Of a stretch of DNA of 64,000 nt, positions 8,636-16,960 are shown in pieces. The first letter of the stretch is position 1. Each line of letters begins with the position of its first letter. Origin of the DNA: CAVYXF01 sp963772335 (lineage in GTDB: Bacteria > Pseudomonadota > Alphaproteobacteria > Rhizobiales > Rhodomicrobiaceae); contig CAVYXF010000003.1 in NCBI GenBank assembly GCA_963772335.1, positions 248,001 through 312,000 on the forward strand, in the 5' to 3' direction. Under the pieces are notes generated by a model. That model saw nothing but the letters and a program-made list of their open reading frames with translations, was not told where the DNA came from and did not search any database. The translations under genes and the position numbers were made by a program.

Positions 8636-9163
8636 ATGGATTTTCGAATGAGCCGATTCTCGCACATGGGCGGTTGGCTGCGGCGCAGGGCGGAGAACAT
8701 TCTGGTCCTGCTGCTGACCGCCATGTTCATCGCCTTCCTCATCCAGATCGTGTCCCGCTATGTGTTCAATTTCCCGGTCGGCTGGACCTATGAGGTGAGC
8801 CTCCTCGCCTGGCTATGGGCTGTGCTGTGGGGCGCGGCCTTCGTGCTGAGGGAAGAGGAGGAGATCCGTTTCGACATTATCTACAGTCTGGTCGGACCGC
8901 TCGCCCGGCGCATCTTTACGGTATTGTCGGGCGTGGTGCTGCTGGTGCTCTATATCGTCTCGCTCCCGGCCGTTACCAGCTATGTCACCTTCATGAAGGT
9001 CGAGCGCTCGCCCGAGCTTCACATCCGCTTCGACCTGCTGTTCTCGATCTACATCGTCTTCGCGGTCGCCGTGATTGTCCGCTATCTCTGGCTGACTTGG
9101 CATGCGCTGCGCGGCACGGCGCCCGGCCTGTCAGACCCCATTGAGCCCCCTTCCGGCCAATGA
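8636..9163 (+). CDS. TRAP transporter small permease, DctQ family
   Basis: A 175-residue inner-membrane protein with four predicted transmembrane helices and the DctQ signature WTYEVSLLAWLWAVLWGAAF. It associates with the large permease encoded next, whose ATG overlaps this stop codon by four bases (ATGA at 9160). An internal ATG at 8648 is an alternative start. Length is normal for the family. Confidence 0.9.
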   Translation: MDFRMSRFSHMGGWLRRRAENILVLLLTAMFIAFLIQIVSRYVFNFPVGWTYEVSLLAWLWAVLWGAAFVLREEEEIRFDIIYSLVGPLARRIFTVLSGVVLLVLYIVSLPAVTSYVTFMKVERSPELHIRFDLLFSIYIVFAVAVIVRYLWLTWHALRGTAPGLSDPIEPPSGQ

Positions 9164-10461
9164 CCATCGCCAGCCCCTTCTCCATTTCCTTGTGGACGCT
9201 CACGATCCTGGCCGTGCTCGGCCTGCCGATCGGCCATGCGATGATCGCGTCCTCGATTCTCTACCTGTGGCTTGCCGGGCTCGACATGGGCACCGCCGCC
9301 GAACAGCTCCTCAACGGCCTCTACAACAGCTATGTGCTGCTCGCCGTGCCGCTGTTTCTGTTCGCCGCCGAGCTGATGAATGTCGGCTCCATGTCGGAGC
9401 GGCTGTTAAGGTTCTGCAACGCAGCCGTTGGCCGGTTTCGCGGTGGTCTCGGTCATGTGGCGATCTTCCAGGGCGTCATCTTTGCCGGCATCTCCGGCTC
9501 GGCGATCGCGGACGTCGCCGGGATCGGGCGAATTGTCATCAAGATGATGACCACCGATGCGCGCTATCCGACCGCCTATGCTGCGGCAATCACCGCCGCC
9601 GCCGCCGTCATCGCGCCGATCATCCCGCCCTCCATTCCGATGGTGCTTTACGCGCTGGTCTCCGACGCCTCGATCGGATTCCTGTTCCTGGGCGGTATCC
9701 TGCCCGGGCTGCTGCTGGGTTTTGGACTGATGCTGATGAACGCCGTCATTGCGCGCCGGCGCAACTTCCCCGTCGAGGAGGCACCGCCAGCCGGAGAATG
9801 GCCGTCCATTCTGGCCGATGCGCTGCCCGCGCTGATGATCCCGGTAATCCTGCTGGTCGGTATTCGAGCCGGCGTGATGACGCCCACCGAAGCCGCTGCC
9901 GTGGCCGCCGTTTATGCCTACGTCATTTCCATCGTGATCTATCGCAGTATCAGCCTCAGGCAGACCTATATCGCCTTGCTGCAGAGCGCCCGCTCGACGG
10001 CCTCGATCGGCATGCTGATCGCGGGTGCCTTGGTGTTCAACTACGTGATCACCGTCGAGAATATCCCCCAAGCCGTCAGCCAGATCCTCAGCTCCTATAG
10101 CCTGTCGCAGACCACCTTCCTGCTGGCCGTGAATGTCATCCTCCTGGTGTTGGGGTGTCTTCTCGAAGGCAGTACGATCCTCCTGGTCATCGTGCCGATC
10201 TTCATCCCGACCGCCAAGGCGCTCGGCATCGACCTCGTCCACTTTGGCGTCGTCGTGGTGTTCAACATCATGATCGGCCTGATCACGCCGCCCTATGGCC
10301 TGCTCCTGTTCATTGTCTCAAATGTCGCCCGGGCGCCGCTCAAGGACATCGTCCGGGAGACGCTGCCCTTCACCTTCATCATGCTGGTCGCATTGGCGCT
10401 GATCACCTTTGTTCCGGAGATCGTGCTCTGGGTGCCGCGGCTCGCCGGTTACAAGGGCTAG
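9160..10461 (+). CDS. TRAP transporter large permease, DctM family
   Basis: A 433-residue polytopic membrane protein, full length for DctM. It contains the family stretches GISGSAIADVAGIG and APIIPPSIPMVLYAL in the first half and NIMIGLITPPYGLLLF in the second half. It carries out sodium-coupled import of the ligand delivered by the DctP protein. It overlaps dctQ by four bases and ends four bases before the dehydrogenase gene, so transport and catabolism are encoded in one operon. Confidence 0.94.
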   Translation: MTIASPFSISLWTLTILAVLGLPIGHAMIASSILYLWLAGLDMGTAAEQLLNGLYNSYVLLAVPLFLFAAELMNVGSMSERLLRFCNAAVGRFRGGLGHVAIFQGVIFAGISGSAIADVAGIGRIVIKMMTTDARYPTAYAAAITAAAAVIAPIIPPSIPMVLYALVSDASIGFLFLGGILPGLLLGFGLMLMNAVIARRRNFPVEEAPPAGEWPSILADALPALMIPVILLVGIRAGVMTPTEAAAVAAVYAYVISIVIYRSISLRQTYIALLQSARSTASIGMLIAGALVFNYVITVENIPQAVSQILSSYSLSQTTFLLAVNVILLVLGCLLEGSTILLVIVPIFIPTAKALGIDLVHFGVVVVFNIMIGLITPPYGLLLFIVSNVARAPLKDIVRETLPFTFIMLVALALITFVPEIVLWVPRLAGYKG

Positions 10462-10465
10462 CCCT

Positions 10466-11341
10466 ATGAAACGCGCTCTTGTCGGCCTGATCGGTGCCAA
10501 TATCGGGAAATCGCTGTCTCCGGCGCTGCACGAGGACGCCTTCGAGGCCGCGGGGATACGCGGCTATTACCACCTCATGGATTTGCAGCTGGGCGGCGGG
10601 CGCAGCCTTTTGAGCCTGCTGAACGCGGTCCGCATTGCCGGCTTCCTCGGCGTCAACATCACCTACCCCTGCAAGGAGGACGTGCTGGCGCTGCTCGACA
10701 CCATTTCGGAGGAGGCGCGCGAGATTGGCGCCGTTAACACGGTGACGATCTCTGCGGATGGCACCCTGACCGGATACAACACCGACCGTAGTGGCTTCCG
10801 GCAGAGTTTTGCGGACAGCTTCGGGCATGCCGCGGCACAGGGCCGGACGGCACTGCTTATCGGCGCGGGCGGTGCCGGCCGGGCGGTCGCGTTTGCGCTG
10901 TTCGATCTCGGGCTGGCGACTCTCCTTATCTACGACCAGGACCTGGCCCGTGCGGAAGCGCTCGCGGCGCATTTGAATGCCCTGCGCGGACCGGATCGCT
11001 GCCAGGTGGTGGAGGATGCCGCATTGGCTCTTGCCATCGCCGATGGCGTCGTCAATGCGACGCCTGTCGGCATGCTGGGGCTGCCCGGGAATCCGGTGCC
11101 GATTGAGGCCATCGAGCCCCGCCATTTCGTTGCCGACGTCATCTACACGCCGCTCGAGACGCAGCTCATCGTTGCCGCGCGGGCCAAGGGCGCGACCTCG
11201 GCGGGCGGTGCCGGCATGTGCGTTTATCAGGCGGCTGATGCTTTTCGCCTGTTCACCGGCGTAACGCCCGACATAGCGCGCATGGGTCGCACCTTTGCGC
11301 TAGCGGCGGGCGAACGCGAGAAGGCACTCAGCTTCGCCTGA
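10466..11341 (+). CDS. Shikimate/quinate dehydrogenase (AroE/YdiB family)
   Basis: A 291-residue NAD(P)-dependent dehydrogenase interconverting shikimate and 3-dehydroshikimate, or quinate and 3-dehydroquinate. Visible motifs are the substrate serines in KSLSPALH, the catalytic Lys in VNITYPCKED, the catalytic Asp in GYNTDRSGF, the Rossmann loop GAGGAGRA and the C-terminal Gln region GAGMCVYQAAD. The ATG at 10466 starts the usual VGLIGANIGKSLSP; the frame is open further upstream inside the TRAP permease gene. It sits between transporter and dehydroquinase genes, so a catabolic role is likely rather than aromatic biosynthesis. Quinate versus shikimate preference cannot be decided by eye. Confidence 0.9.
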   Translation: MKRALVGLIGANIGKSLSPALHEDAFEAAGIRGYYHLMDLQLGGGRSLLSLLNAVRIAGFLGVNITYPCKEDVLALLDTISEEAREIGAVNTVTISADGTLTGYNTDRSGFRQSFADSFGHAAAQGRTALLIGAGGAGRAVAFALFDLGLATLLIYDQDLARAEALAAHLNALRGPDRCQVVEDAALALAIADGVVNATPVGMLGLPGNPVPIEAIEPRHFVADVIYTPLETQLIVAARAKGATSAGGAGMCVYQAADAFRLFTGVTPDIARMGRTFALAAGEREKALSFA

Positions 11342-11394
11342 GCAAGCTGGTCGAACCGCTTTTTGAGTTCAGTGAAATCGATCTGGAGAATGCG

Positions 11395-11877
11395 ATGACG
11401 GCGCGTCTCATCATCCTCAACGGGCCGAACCTCAATCTGCTGGGGGTGCGCGAGCCGCACATCTACGGCACCACGACGCTCGCCGCCATCGAGGCGAGCT
11501 GCCATAGCTTTGCGCGTGATCTCGGCGCTTCGCTCGCCTTCCACCAGTCCAATCACGAGGGCGTGCTGGTCGACCTCATCCAGCAGGCCCGCCAATCGGC
11601 CGACGCCATTATTATCAATCCCGCCGGCTATTCCTTCACCTCGGTCGCGCTTTTCGATGCACTGAAGACCTTTGAAGGCCCGGTCTTCGAGGTCCACATC
11701 TCCAACATTCACGCGCGCGATGAGCTGCATCGCCACTCGAAGCTCTCGGCGGCTGTGACGGCGGTGATCTGCGGCCTCGGCCCCTATGGCTACATCCTGG
11801 CCATGCAGGCGGCGGTGCATCTGGTCGGCGCGCTCCCCGATACTCTGCCCGAGGCGGCGCGGGTCGGACCTCGCTAG
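11395..11877 (+). CDS. aroQ: Type II 3-dehydroquinate dehydratase, catabolic variant
   Basis: A 160-residue protein of the type II dehydroquinase family, which converts 3-dehydroquinate to 3-dehydroshikimate as a dodecamer. Residues aligning with the Mycobacterium tuberculosis enzyme are kept at Asn12, Arg19, Tyr24, Asn75, Asp88, Glu99, His101 and Arg108. Two substrate-contact positions differ: position 81 is Phe (SFTS instead of THTS) and 112 is His (DELHRHS instead of EEFRRHS). This suggests altered activity or specificity. The stop codon TAG lies within the left CTAG end of a palindromic element. Context makes it the catabolic, QuiB-like enzyme; a separate biosynthetic copy is expected elsewhere. 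Confidence 0.88.
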   Translation: MTARLIILNGPNLNLLGVREPHIYGTTTLAAIEASCHSFARDLGASLAFHQSNHEGVLVDLIQQARQSADAIIINPAGYSFTSVALFDALKTFEGPVFEVHISNIHARDELHRHSKLSAAVTAVICGLGPYGYILAMQAAVHLVGALPDTLPEAARVGPR

Positions 11878-11952
11878 TGGAGCGAATTCGACATTTAAGT
11901 CCCGGTGGCGGCCAAGCGCGTTCTCAAATGTCAAATTCAAAAGCTCCACTAG
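11874..11952. repeat. CTAG-bounded palindromic element A (79 nt)
   Basis: The arm ctagtggagcgaattcg plus acattt (11874-11896) is mirrored imperfectly by aaatgtcaaattcaaa plus agctccactag (11926-11952), around a GC-rich centre. The transcript would fold into a long hairpin. The first CTAG contains the stop codon of the dehydroquinase gene. It has the same ends and nearly the same length as the neighbouring element at 11967-12043. Confidence 0.7.
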
Positions 11953-11966
11953 AAACTCATAGTTAA

Positions 11967-12043
11967 CTAGGGGTTCTTATGACTGAAACATTTGCAAATG
12001 AGGGTGCTGAACTGGGATGCAAATGTTTCAGTCGAACCACTAG
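11967..12043. repeat. CTAG-bounded palindromic element B (77 nt) with a perfect 16-bp inverted repeat
   Basis: The arms gactgaaacatttgca (11981-11996) and tgcaaatgtttcagtc (12018-12033) are perfectly inverted. The symmetry extends outward to ctaggggttc on the left and gaaccactag on the right. It lies 29 bases upstream of the dehydroshikimate dehydratase ATG and could be a mobile palindrome, an mRNA structure or a regulator site. It includes the 12-bp palindrome catttgcaaatg at 11989-12000. Confidence 0.72.
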
Positions 12044-12072
12044 CGCCCGGCCTTTTCTCAACGGAGACGGTC

Positions 12073-13962
12073 ATGAGAACGGCAATTGCAACGGTTTGTC
12101 TGAGCGGTACCCTGAAGGAGAAACTGGAGGCCATCGCCGCCGCGCAGTTCACGGGCGTCGAGATCTTCGAGAATGACCTCCTCGGCTATCATGGCACGCC
12201 CAGCGATGTTCGCCGCATGGTCGCCGACCTCGGCCTGCAGATCATCACCTTCCAGCCGTTCCGGGACTTCGAGGGCATGCCGGAGGCGCAGCGCGCCAAA
12301 GTCTTCGCGAGGGCCGAGCGCAAATTCGACGTGATGCAGGAGCTCGGCTGCGACCTGCTGCTCATTTGCAGCAATGTCTCGCCGGATTCGCTCGGGGGCA
12401 TCGACCGCGCCGCCGACGATTTCCGCGAGCTCGGCGAGCGGGCCGCCAAGCGGGGTTTGCGCGTCGGCTTCGAGGCGCTGGCCTGGGGGCGGCATATCAA
12501 TGATTACCGCGATGCCTGGGAGGTGGTGCGCCGCGCTGATCATCCCGCCATCGGCCTGGTGCTCAACTCCTTTCACACGCTGGTGCGCGAGACCGACCTC
12601 AAGCCGCTGCGCGCCATCCCGCGCGACCGCATCTTCCTCGTTCAGATCGCCGATGCACCGCTCCTCGACATGGATTACCTCTCCTGGAGCCGGCATTACC
12701 GCTGCTTCCCCGGCCAGGGCGAATTGCCGGTCGAGTCCTTCATGGAAGCGCTGCAGGCGACAGGCTATGACGGCCTGCTCTCGCACGAGATCTTCAGCGA
12801 CCGCTTTCGTGCCGGATCAGCGCGCAGCGTTGCGCTCGATGGCCAGCGCTCACTCATCTTCCTGCTCGACGAGCTGCGCCGCAAGACCGGCACCCCTGTC
12901 GCTGGCCTGCCGGAGCTGCCGCCACGCGCCCGGTGTCTTGGCGTCGCGTTCGTCGAATTCGCCATGGACGAGGCGGCAGCAGCCACCTTCGAGACGCTGC
13001 TGCGCGGCCTCGGCTTCAGCAAGGCCGGCACGCACAAGACCAAAGCCGTCACGCGCTGGAAGCAGGGCGACATCAACATCGTGGTGAACTGCGAAAACGA
13101 AGGCTTCGCCCACGCCTTCAACATCACCCACGGCTCGGCAGTGTGCGCGATCGGCCTGCGCGTCGAGGATGCCGCCGCGACCGTGGAGCGGGCGGTCAAG
13201 CTGCTCGACCAGCCGTTCCGGCAGGCGGTCGGACCGGGCGAGCTCGACATTCCCGCCCTGCGTGGGCTGGAAGGCAGCCTCCTCTATTTCGTTGATGCCA
13301 GCAGCGCGCCGACCAGCATCTGGGATGTCGATTTCAATCCCCTCGCCGCTGATCCGCAGGAGATGGACGCCGGCCTCCTCCGCTACGACCACATCTCCCA
13401 ATCCATGCAGGATGAGGAAATGCTGAGCTGGCTGTTGTTCTACACCTCGCTGCTCGAGGCCGATAAGACGCCTGTGCGCGATGTGATCGATCCGGGCGGC
13501 ATCGTGCAGAGCCAGGTGGTCTCCACCGGCGACGGCTCGCTGCGCCTCGTGCTCAATGCCTCGCAGAGCCGGCATACGCTCGCCTCCCGCTTTCTCCACC
13601 AGCTGTTCGGCTCCGGCGTGCAGCATATCGCCCTGGCAACAGACGATATCTTTGCAACCGCCGAGCGCCTGCGCGCCAATGGCATTGCGCTGCTGCCCGT
13701 CCCGGAGAACTACTATGACGATCTGGAAGCGCGCACAGAGCTATCGGAGACGGAGATTATGAGGCTGCGCAAGAACGACATCCTCTATGACCGGCAGGGG
13801 AGCGGGGAGTATTTCCAAATCTATACAGCGGCGCTCGATGCCGGTTTCTTCTTTGAGATCGTGGAGCGCCGAAATTATGCGGGCTTCGGCGAGGTCAACG
13901 CGTCAATCCGCCTTGCGGCCCAGACCCGCCTTGCGCCACACCCGGCCCTGCCAAGCCGATGA
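12073..13962 (+). CDS. quiC: 3-dehydroshikimate dehydratase fused to an HPPD-like domain
   Basis: A 629-residue two-domain enzyme. Residues 1 to about 275 form a xylose-isomerase-like TIM barrel (start RTAIATVCLSGTLKEKL) that dehydrates 3-dehydroshikimate to protocatechuate. Residues from about 290 form a vicinal-oxygen-chelate, 4-hydroxyphenylpyruvate-dioxygenase-like domain that still shows a His/His/Glu iron triad (YDHISQ, VQHIAL, FFEIVER). This matches the QuiC1 architecture of pseudomonads. Barrel metal ligands Glu134, Gln191 and Glu239 are in register, but the expected Asp165 is Asn (LVLNSFHTL, codon 12565-12567). The ATG at 12073 starts the barrel. It closes the quinate operon: transporter, dehydrogenase, dehydroquinase, this gene. 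Confidence 0.9.
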   Translation: MRTAIATVCLSGTLKEKLEAIAAAQFTGVEIFENDLLGYHGTPSDVRRMVADLGLQIITFQPFRDFEGMPEAQRAKVFARAERKFDVMQELGCDLLLICSNVSPDSLGGIDRAADDFRELGERAAKRGLRVGFEALAWGRHINDYRDAWEVVRRADHPAIGLVLNSFHTLVRETDLKPLRAIPRDRIFLVQIADAPLLDMDYLSWSRHYRCFPGQGELPVESFMEALQATGYDGLLSHEIFSDRFRAGSARSVALDGQRSLIFLLDELRRKTGTPVAGLPELPPRARCLGVAFVEFAMDEAAAATFETLLRGLGFSKAGTHKTKAVTRWKQGDINIVVNCENEGFAHAFNITHGSAVCAIGLRVEDAAATVERAVKLLDQPFRQAVGPGELDIPALRGLEGSLLYFVDASSAPTSIWDVDFNPLAADPQEMDAGLLRYDHISQSMQDEEMLSWLLFYTSLLEADKTPVRDVIDPGGIVQSQVVSTGDGSLRLVLNASQSRHTLASRFLHQLFGSGVQHIALATDDIFATAERLRANGIALLPVPENYYDDLEARTELSETEIMRLRKNDILYDRQGSGEYFQIYTAALDAGFFFEIVERRNYAGFGEVNASIRLAAQTRLAPHPALPSR

Positions 13963-14134
13963 GGGTCGCTGACCTCGCCGGCAGCTCGCGATAAGCTGCA
14001 TCAGGCAATGTGTCGTTTCGCGGCGAAAGCGCTTGCCGTTCACAAAATCGTTGCAAATCCCACATAGATGCATTTTCTGCCATCGAAATGGCGTTCACGC
14101 GGTCGTCCGATTGACAGGGGCACACCTAACTACC

Positions 14135-15078
14135 GTGGAAAACTTCGCGCTTAGCTATGTTTCGGCGGGCGATCCCTTCTGGAAGCGTGCACTTCTGCGA
14201 GGCATAGAGAATTTGTCGGGCCGCCGCCGGCTGCTGCCGGTCTATCGCGCCTGGAGTGCGAAATGGGCCGGCCATCCCGAGATGATGACCGAGCTGCTGG
14301 GTTTACTCGGCAGTTCGCTCGAGATCGTCAATGGCATCTGGCCGCCGGCTATACTTCCCCACACGCCGCTGGTGATGGTCGCGAATCACCCTTTCGGCAT
14401 TGGCGACGGCATCGCTATTCTGGCGCTCGCGGAGCAGCTCAAGCGGCCCTATCGGGTACTGATCAACGCCGATTTTCTCAGAATTCCCGAGATGCGTCCC
14501 TATGCGCTGCCAATCGACTTTTCTGTGAGTCGCGAGGCGATCCAGACCAATTTGAAAACCAGGGCCGATGCTCGCCGGCTGCTGAAGGAAGGGACCACAC
14601 TCGTGGTATTTCCTGCAGGCGGTGTGGCCACCGCCGATAAGCTTCTCGGCAAGGCGGAGGAGTTACCCTGGAAGACGTTCACCGCAAGGCTCATTCAAGA
14701 TGCGGAGGCGAGCGTCTTGCCCGTTTATTTCGAGGGACAAAATAGCACTCTTTTTCACCTGGTGAGCCGCTACAGCCTGGGTTTGAACTCGCTCTCTTGG
14801 TATCCGAGTTCAGGCGCTGCGTCGGTCGGCCGATCAAACTACATGTCGGTGCACCGGTCGCGTTCGAAGCGCTGGTGGCGCGTGGCGACCGAGCCCTCCT
14901 GACGGAGGAGCTCTACATTCTGGTCCAGCGCCTGGCGCCAGGAGCCGACGCCCTGCCGGCGGAGGGCCTGCGACCGACACCCCCTTCTCAGCGCCGCCGT
15001 TATCCTTGGGACCCGCCCCTTGTGCGGCCCGCAGTCTCCGACCAACCGCCGACCGAGCATATATCCAGCGCCGTTTAA
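14135..15078 (+). pseudogene. Lysophospholipid acyltransferase-family gene, interrupted by a -1 frameshift near 14796
   Basis: From the GTG at 14135 (VENFALSYVSAGDPF) the frame encodes an acyltransferase of the PlsC-like superfamily. It has a catalytic NHPFGIGDG block, FPAGGVATADK and an interrupted C-terminal part. Near 14790-14798 the frame changes: one frame runs to LVSRYSLGLNSLSW and then nonsense to 14902. The natural continuation LVSEFRRCVGRPIKLHVG is in another frame and runs to 15078. One missing base explains this. The intact product would be about 314 residues and would transfer acyl groups at the inner membrane. It is either a recent pseudogene or a sequence error. The start is uncertain; an ATG at 14033 is in frame. 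Confidence 0.78.
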
Positions 15079-15096
15079 GGCCGGACCGCCGAACCC

Positions 15097-15756
15097 CTAG
15101 AACTTGCCTTTGCGCGCGGTCATAGCTCGCGCTCCCCTCGGCGCCATGTGTGCCGGTTGGCGCACGCCGTGCTGCGGATTCATACGCTGCTGTTGCGGAT
15201 AGGGCTGCGGCGGGGGCAGCGCCAGCGGGCGTCTCGCCTGCCGCTGCCGCCGGCGCATCTGCATTTCGCGCTCGGCCATCGCGGCATCCGTCTCATCCAT
15301 TCCGACCCACAGCACGATGGCGCAAATGAAGGCGAATAGATTGATGCCGAAATAGGTGGAGCCCGTCGGGACACTGGGCGTGACCTGCTTGAAGACCGTG
15401 TTCCAGCCGAGCGACCAGTAGAAGCCAACGTCGAAGCCGTTTGGCTTGCTCATCAAGAGCAGCGTGACGTTGATGCGGTCGTCCATCAGCATAACGAGCC
15501 CCCAGCTTGTGACCAGCAATGCAGGCACGAGCAGAAGGTGATGAAAGATCGACAGCACGAAGCCGAAGCGTATCTTCTGTAGTGTCAGGATTGCGCCGAC
15601 GAGGCCGAGGATCTGTGCCGCCAGGAATAGAACGAGGAAAATCGTATTCCGGCCAAAGGGCATATTGACCACAAGCCGGGGATCGACGCCCCACAGGTTG
15701 AATCCGGCACTCAAAATTTGAATGTAAGCAATGATATAGCAGGCAAAGAGCGCCAT
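15097..15756 (-). CDS. Four-helix membrane protein of unknown function
   Basis: A 219-residue inner-membrane protein with four hydrophobic segments (CYIIAYIQILSAGFNLWGV; IFLVLFLAAQILGLVGAIL; LVPALLVTSWGLVMLM; FGINLFAFICAIVLWVGM). A cytoplasmic-looking tail rich in Arg, Gln and Pro follows, ending RARAMTARKGKF-like. The ATG at 15756 is chosen because gaggaacgg precedes it on the minus strand and the first helix starts at once. I do not recognise the family. It converges with the broken acyltransferase gene, 18 bases from its end. Confidence 0.75.
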   Translation of the reverse strand: MALFACYIIAYIQILSAGFNLWGVDPRLVVNMPFGRNTIFLVLFLAAQILGLVGAILTLQKIRFGFVLSIFHHLLLVPALLVTSWGLVMLMDDRINVTLLLMSKPNGFDVGFYWSLGWNTVFKQVTPSVPTGSTYFGINLFAFICAIVLWVGMDETDAAMAEREMQMRRRQRQARRPLALPPPQPYPQQQRMNPQHGVRQPAHMAPRGARAMTARKGKF

Positions 15757-16134
15757 TCCGTTCCTCAAACTCACGGCTTGCGCCCGGACATTAGCGCATC
15801 GAACCGAAAAGTGGGAACCGGTTTTCAAACATATCGGATGCGCAAAAGGGCCGAGAAGCGCGGCTTCCAATTCACTGAGAGTCCGCCGCTCTAATGCGTG
15901 ATCTTGGCGCGAAGGCGTCGTGCCTGTGTTTTGTTAAGGAAAACTGGCGTTCAGCGAAGCGGGCGTTCATCCAGCCCCCCTGCAGCCACCCGGCCTGGGC
16001 AGTAGTATCCTCATGGACGATGGACGCCGTCCATACCCATTGCTGTCGAACAGACGAACCTGACTTTTGCCCTATTGACATTCTTGGATGCTAGTATGGT
16101 AGCGTGGTTGTTCTCCCATTGCAGCAGGAGCACC
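15757..16134. other. Intergenic region with one palindromic repeat and a possible promoter
   Basis: This 378-base stretch holds no convincing gene. It contains the rhizobial-type palindrome at 15794-15843, listed separately. Close to the frameshifted GntR gene there is a ttgaca (16075-16080) and an imperfect palindrome gctagtatggtagc (16090-16103) that partly resembles the GntR/FadR-type operator. Confidence 0.6.
15794..15843. repeat. Rhizobial-type intergenic palindromic repeat
   Basis: The ends gcgcatc (15794-15800) and gatgcgc (15837-15843) are inverted around the core accgaaaagtgggaaccggt (from 15803), followed by ttt. Palindromes with this 'ccgaaaagtgg-aaccggttttc' core are abundant between genes of Hyphomicrobiales. 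That supports the taxonomic assignment. Confidence 0.7.
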
Positions 16135-16960
16135 ATGAATTCGGATTTGGGCGATCAGCGCGGACCTGCACCCAGCCCGGAGGCGAGCCGGCGGATCGCC
16201 TCGATTCGTCGCCAGACGATGGGCGTGCAGATCCACGGCTATCTCCGGCGCGACATCATCAGCGGCTATCTGTTGCCTCGCGCGACGCTGTCGGAGCAAG
16301 AGCTTGCGCAGCGCTTTGGTGTGTCGCGCACGCCGGTCCGGGAGGCTCTCATCAAGCTTGCGGAAGAGAATTCTGCTCGAAACTTTTCCGCAATATGGCT
16401 CGTTCGTATCACCGATCACTCTATCCGAAGTGATCGATAACCAGTTCGTGCGGGAGGCCGTGGAATGCTCGGCGATAGATCGCGGCATCGAGCGTTTCGG
16501 CGACGATGAACTGAAGGCGCTCAAGCGGATCATGGACCGGCAGGCACTGCATGCGGCGCAGGGAGATGAGGAGTCCTTCTTCGAGGCCGACGAGCAGATG
16601 CACGCGTTTTTTCTCGCGCTCGCGGGGCATCCCCAGGCGTGGCGGGTGGTCGAGAACGCCAAGGCGCAGCTCGATCGCGTGCGCCATCTCGCCATGCGCC
16701 TGCCGAACAAGCTGTCCACGGTGCTTGCCGAGCATCGGGCCGTGGTCGACCGCTTCATCGCGCGCGACCGTCTCGGGGCGGTCGAGGCCATGCGCACGCA
16801 TCTGCGCGGCGTTTTCCGTTCCATTGAAATCCTCAAGCGCGAGAACCCGGACTACTTCGCCGCCTCCGCCCCCGGCGGCCGCGCGCGGACCGTGACCAGC
16901 AGCGTCGCCGAGGCGCGAGACCAAAAACGTCTTGCCCGCGGCCGTCAGGAGCGCACATGA
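16135..16960 (+). pseudogene. GntR-family (FCD) regulator gene interrupted by a +1 frameshift near 16371
   Basis: The first frame from ATG 16135 (ggag RBS) encodes a GntR winged HTH (LSEQELAQRFGVSRTPVREA, then LIKLAEEN) and then terminates at 16440. The FCD ligand-binding domain continues in the next frame (LLETFPQYGSFVSPITLSEV to the stop at 16960). One extra T in aattctg at about 16370-16372 accounts for the break: removing it gives a continuous LAEENLLETFPQYG. The intact protein would be about 274 residues. It lies directly upstream of, and on the same strand as, an ABC importer that it probably regulated. Without repair, the HTH would lack its sensor. Confidence 0.82.

Noticed and set aside
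12073..13962. Tyrosine-degrading 4-hydroxyphenylpyruvate dioxygenase
   Set aside because: Only the C-terminal half resembles HPPD. The N-terminal TIM barrel and the operon point to the fused dehydroshikimate dehydratase.
15894..16094. A 66-codon plus-strand frame upstream of the broken GntR gene
   Set aside because: No start signal, and it overlaps the probable promoter.
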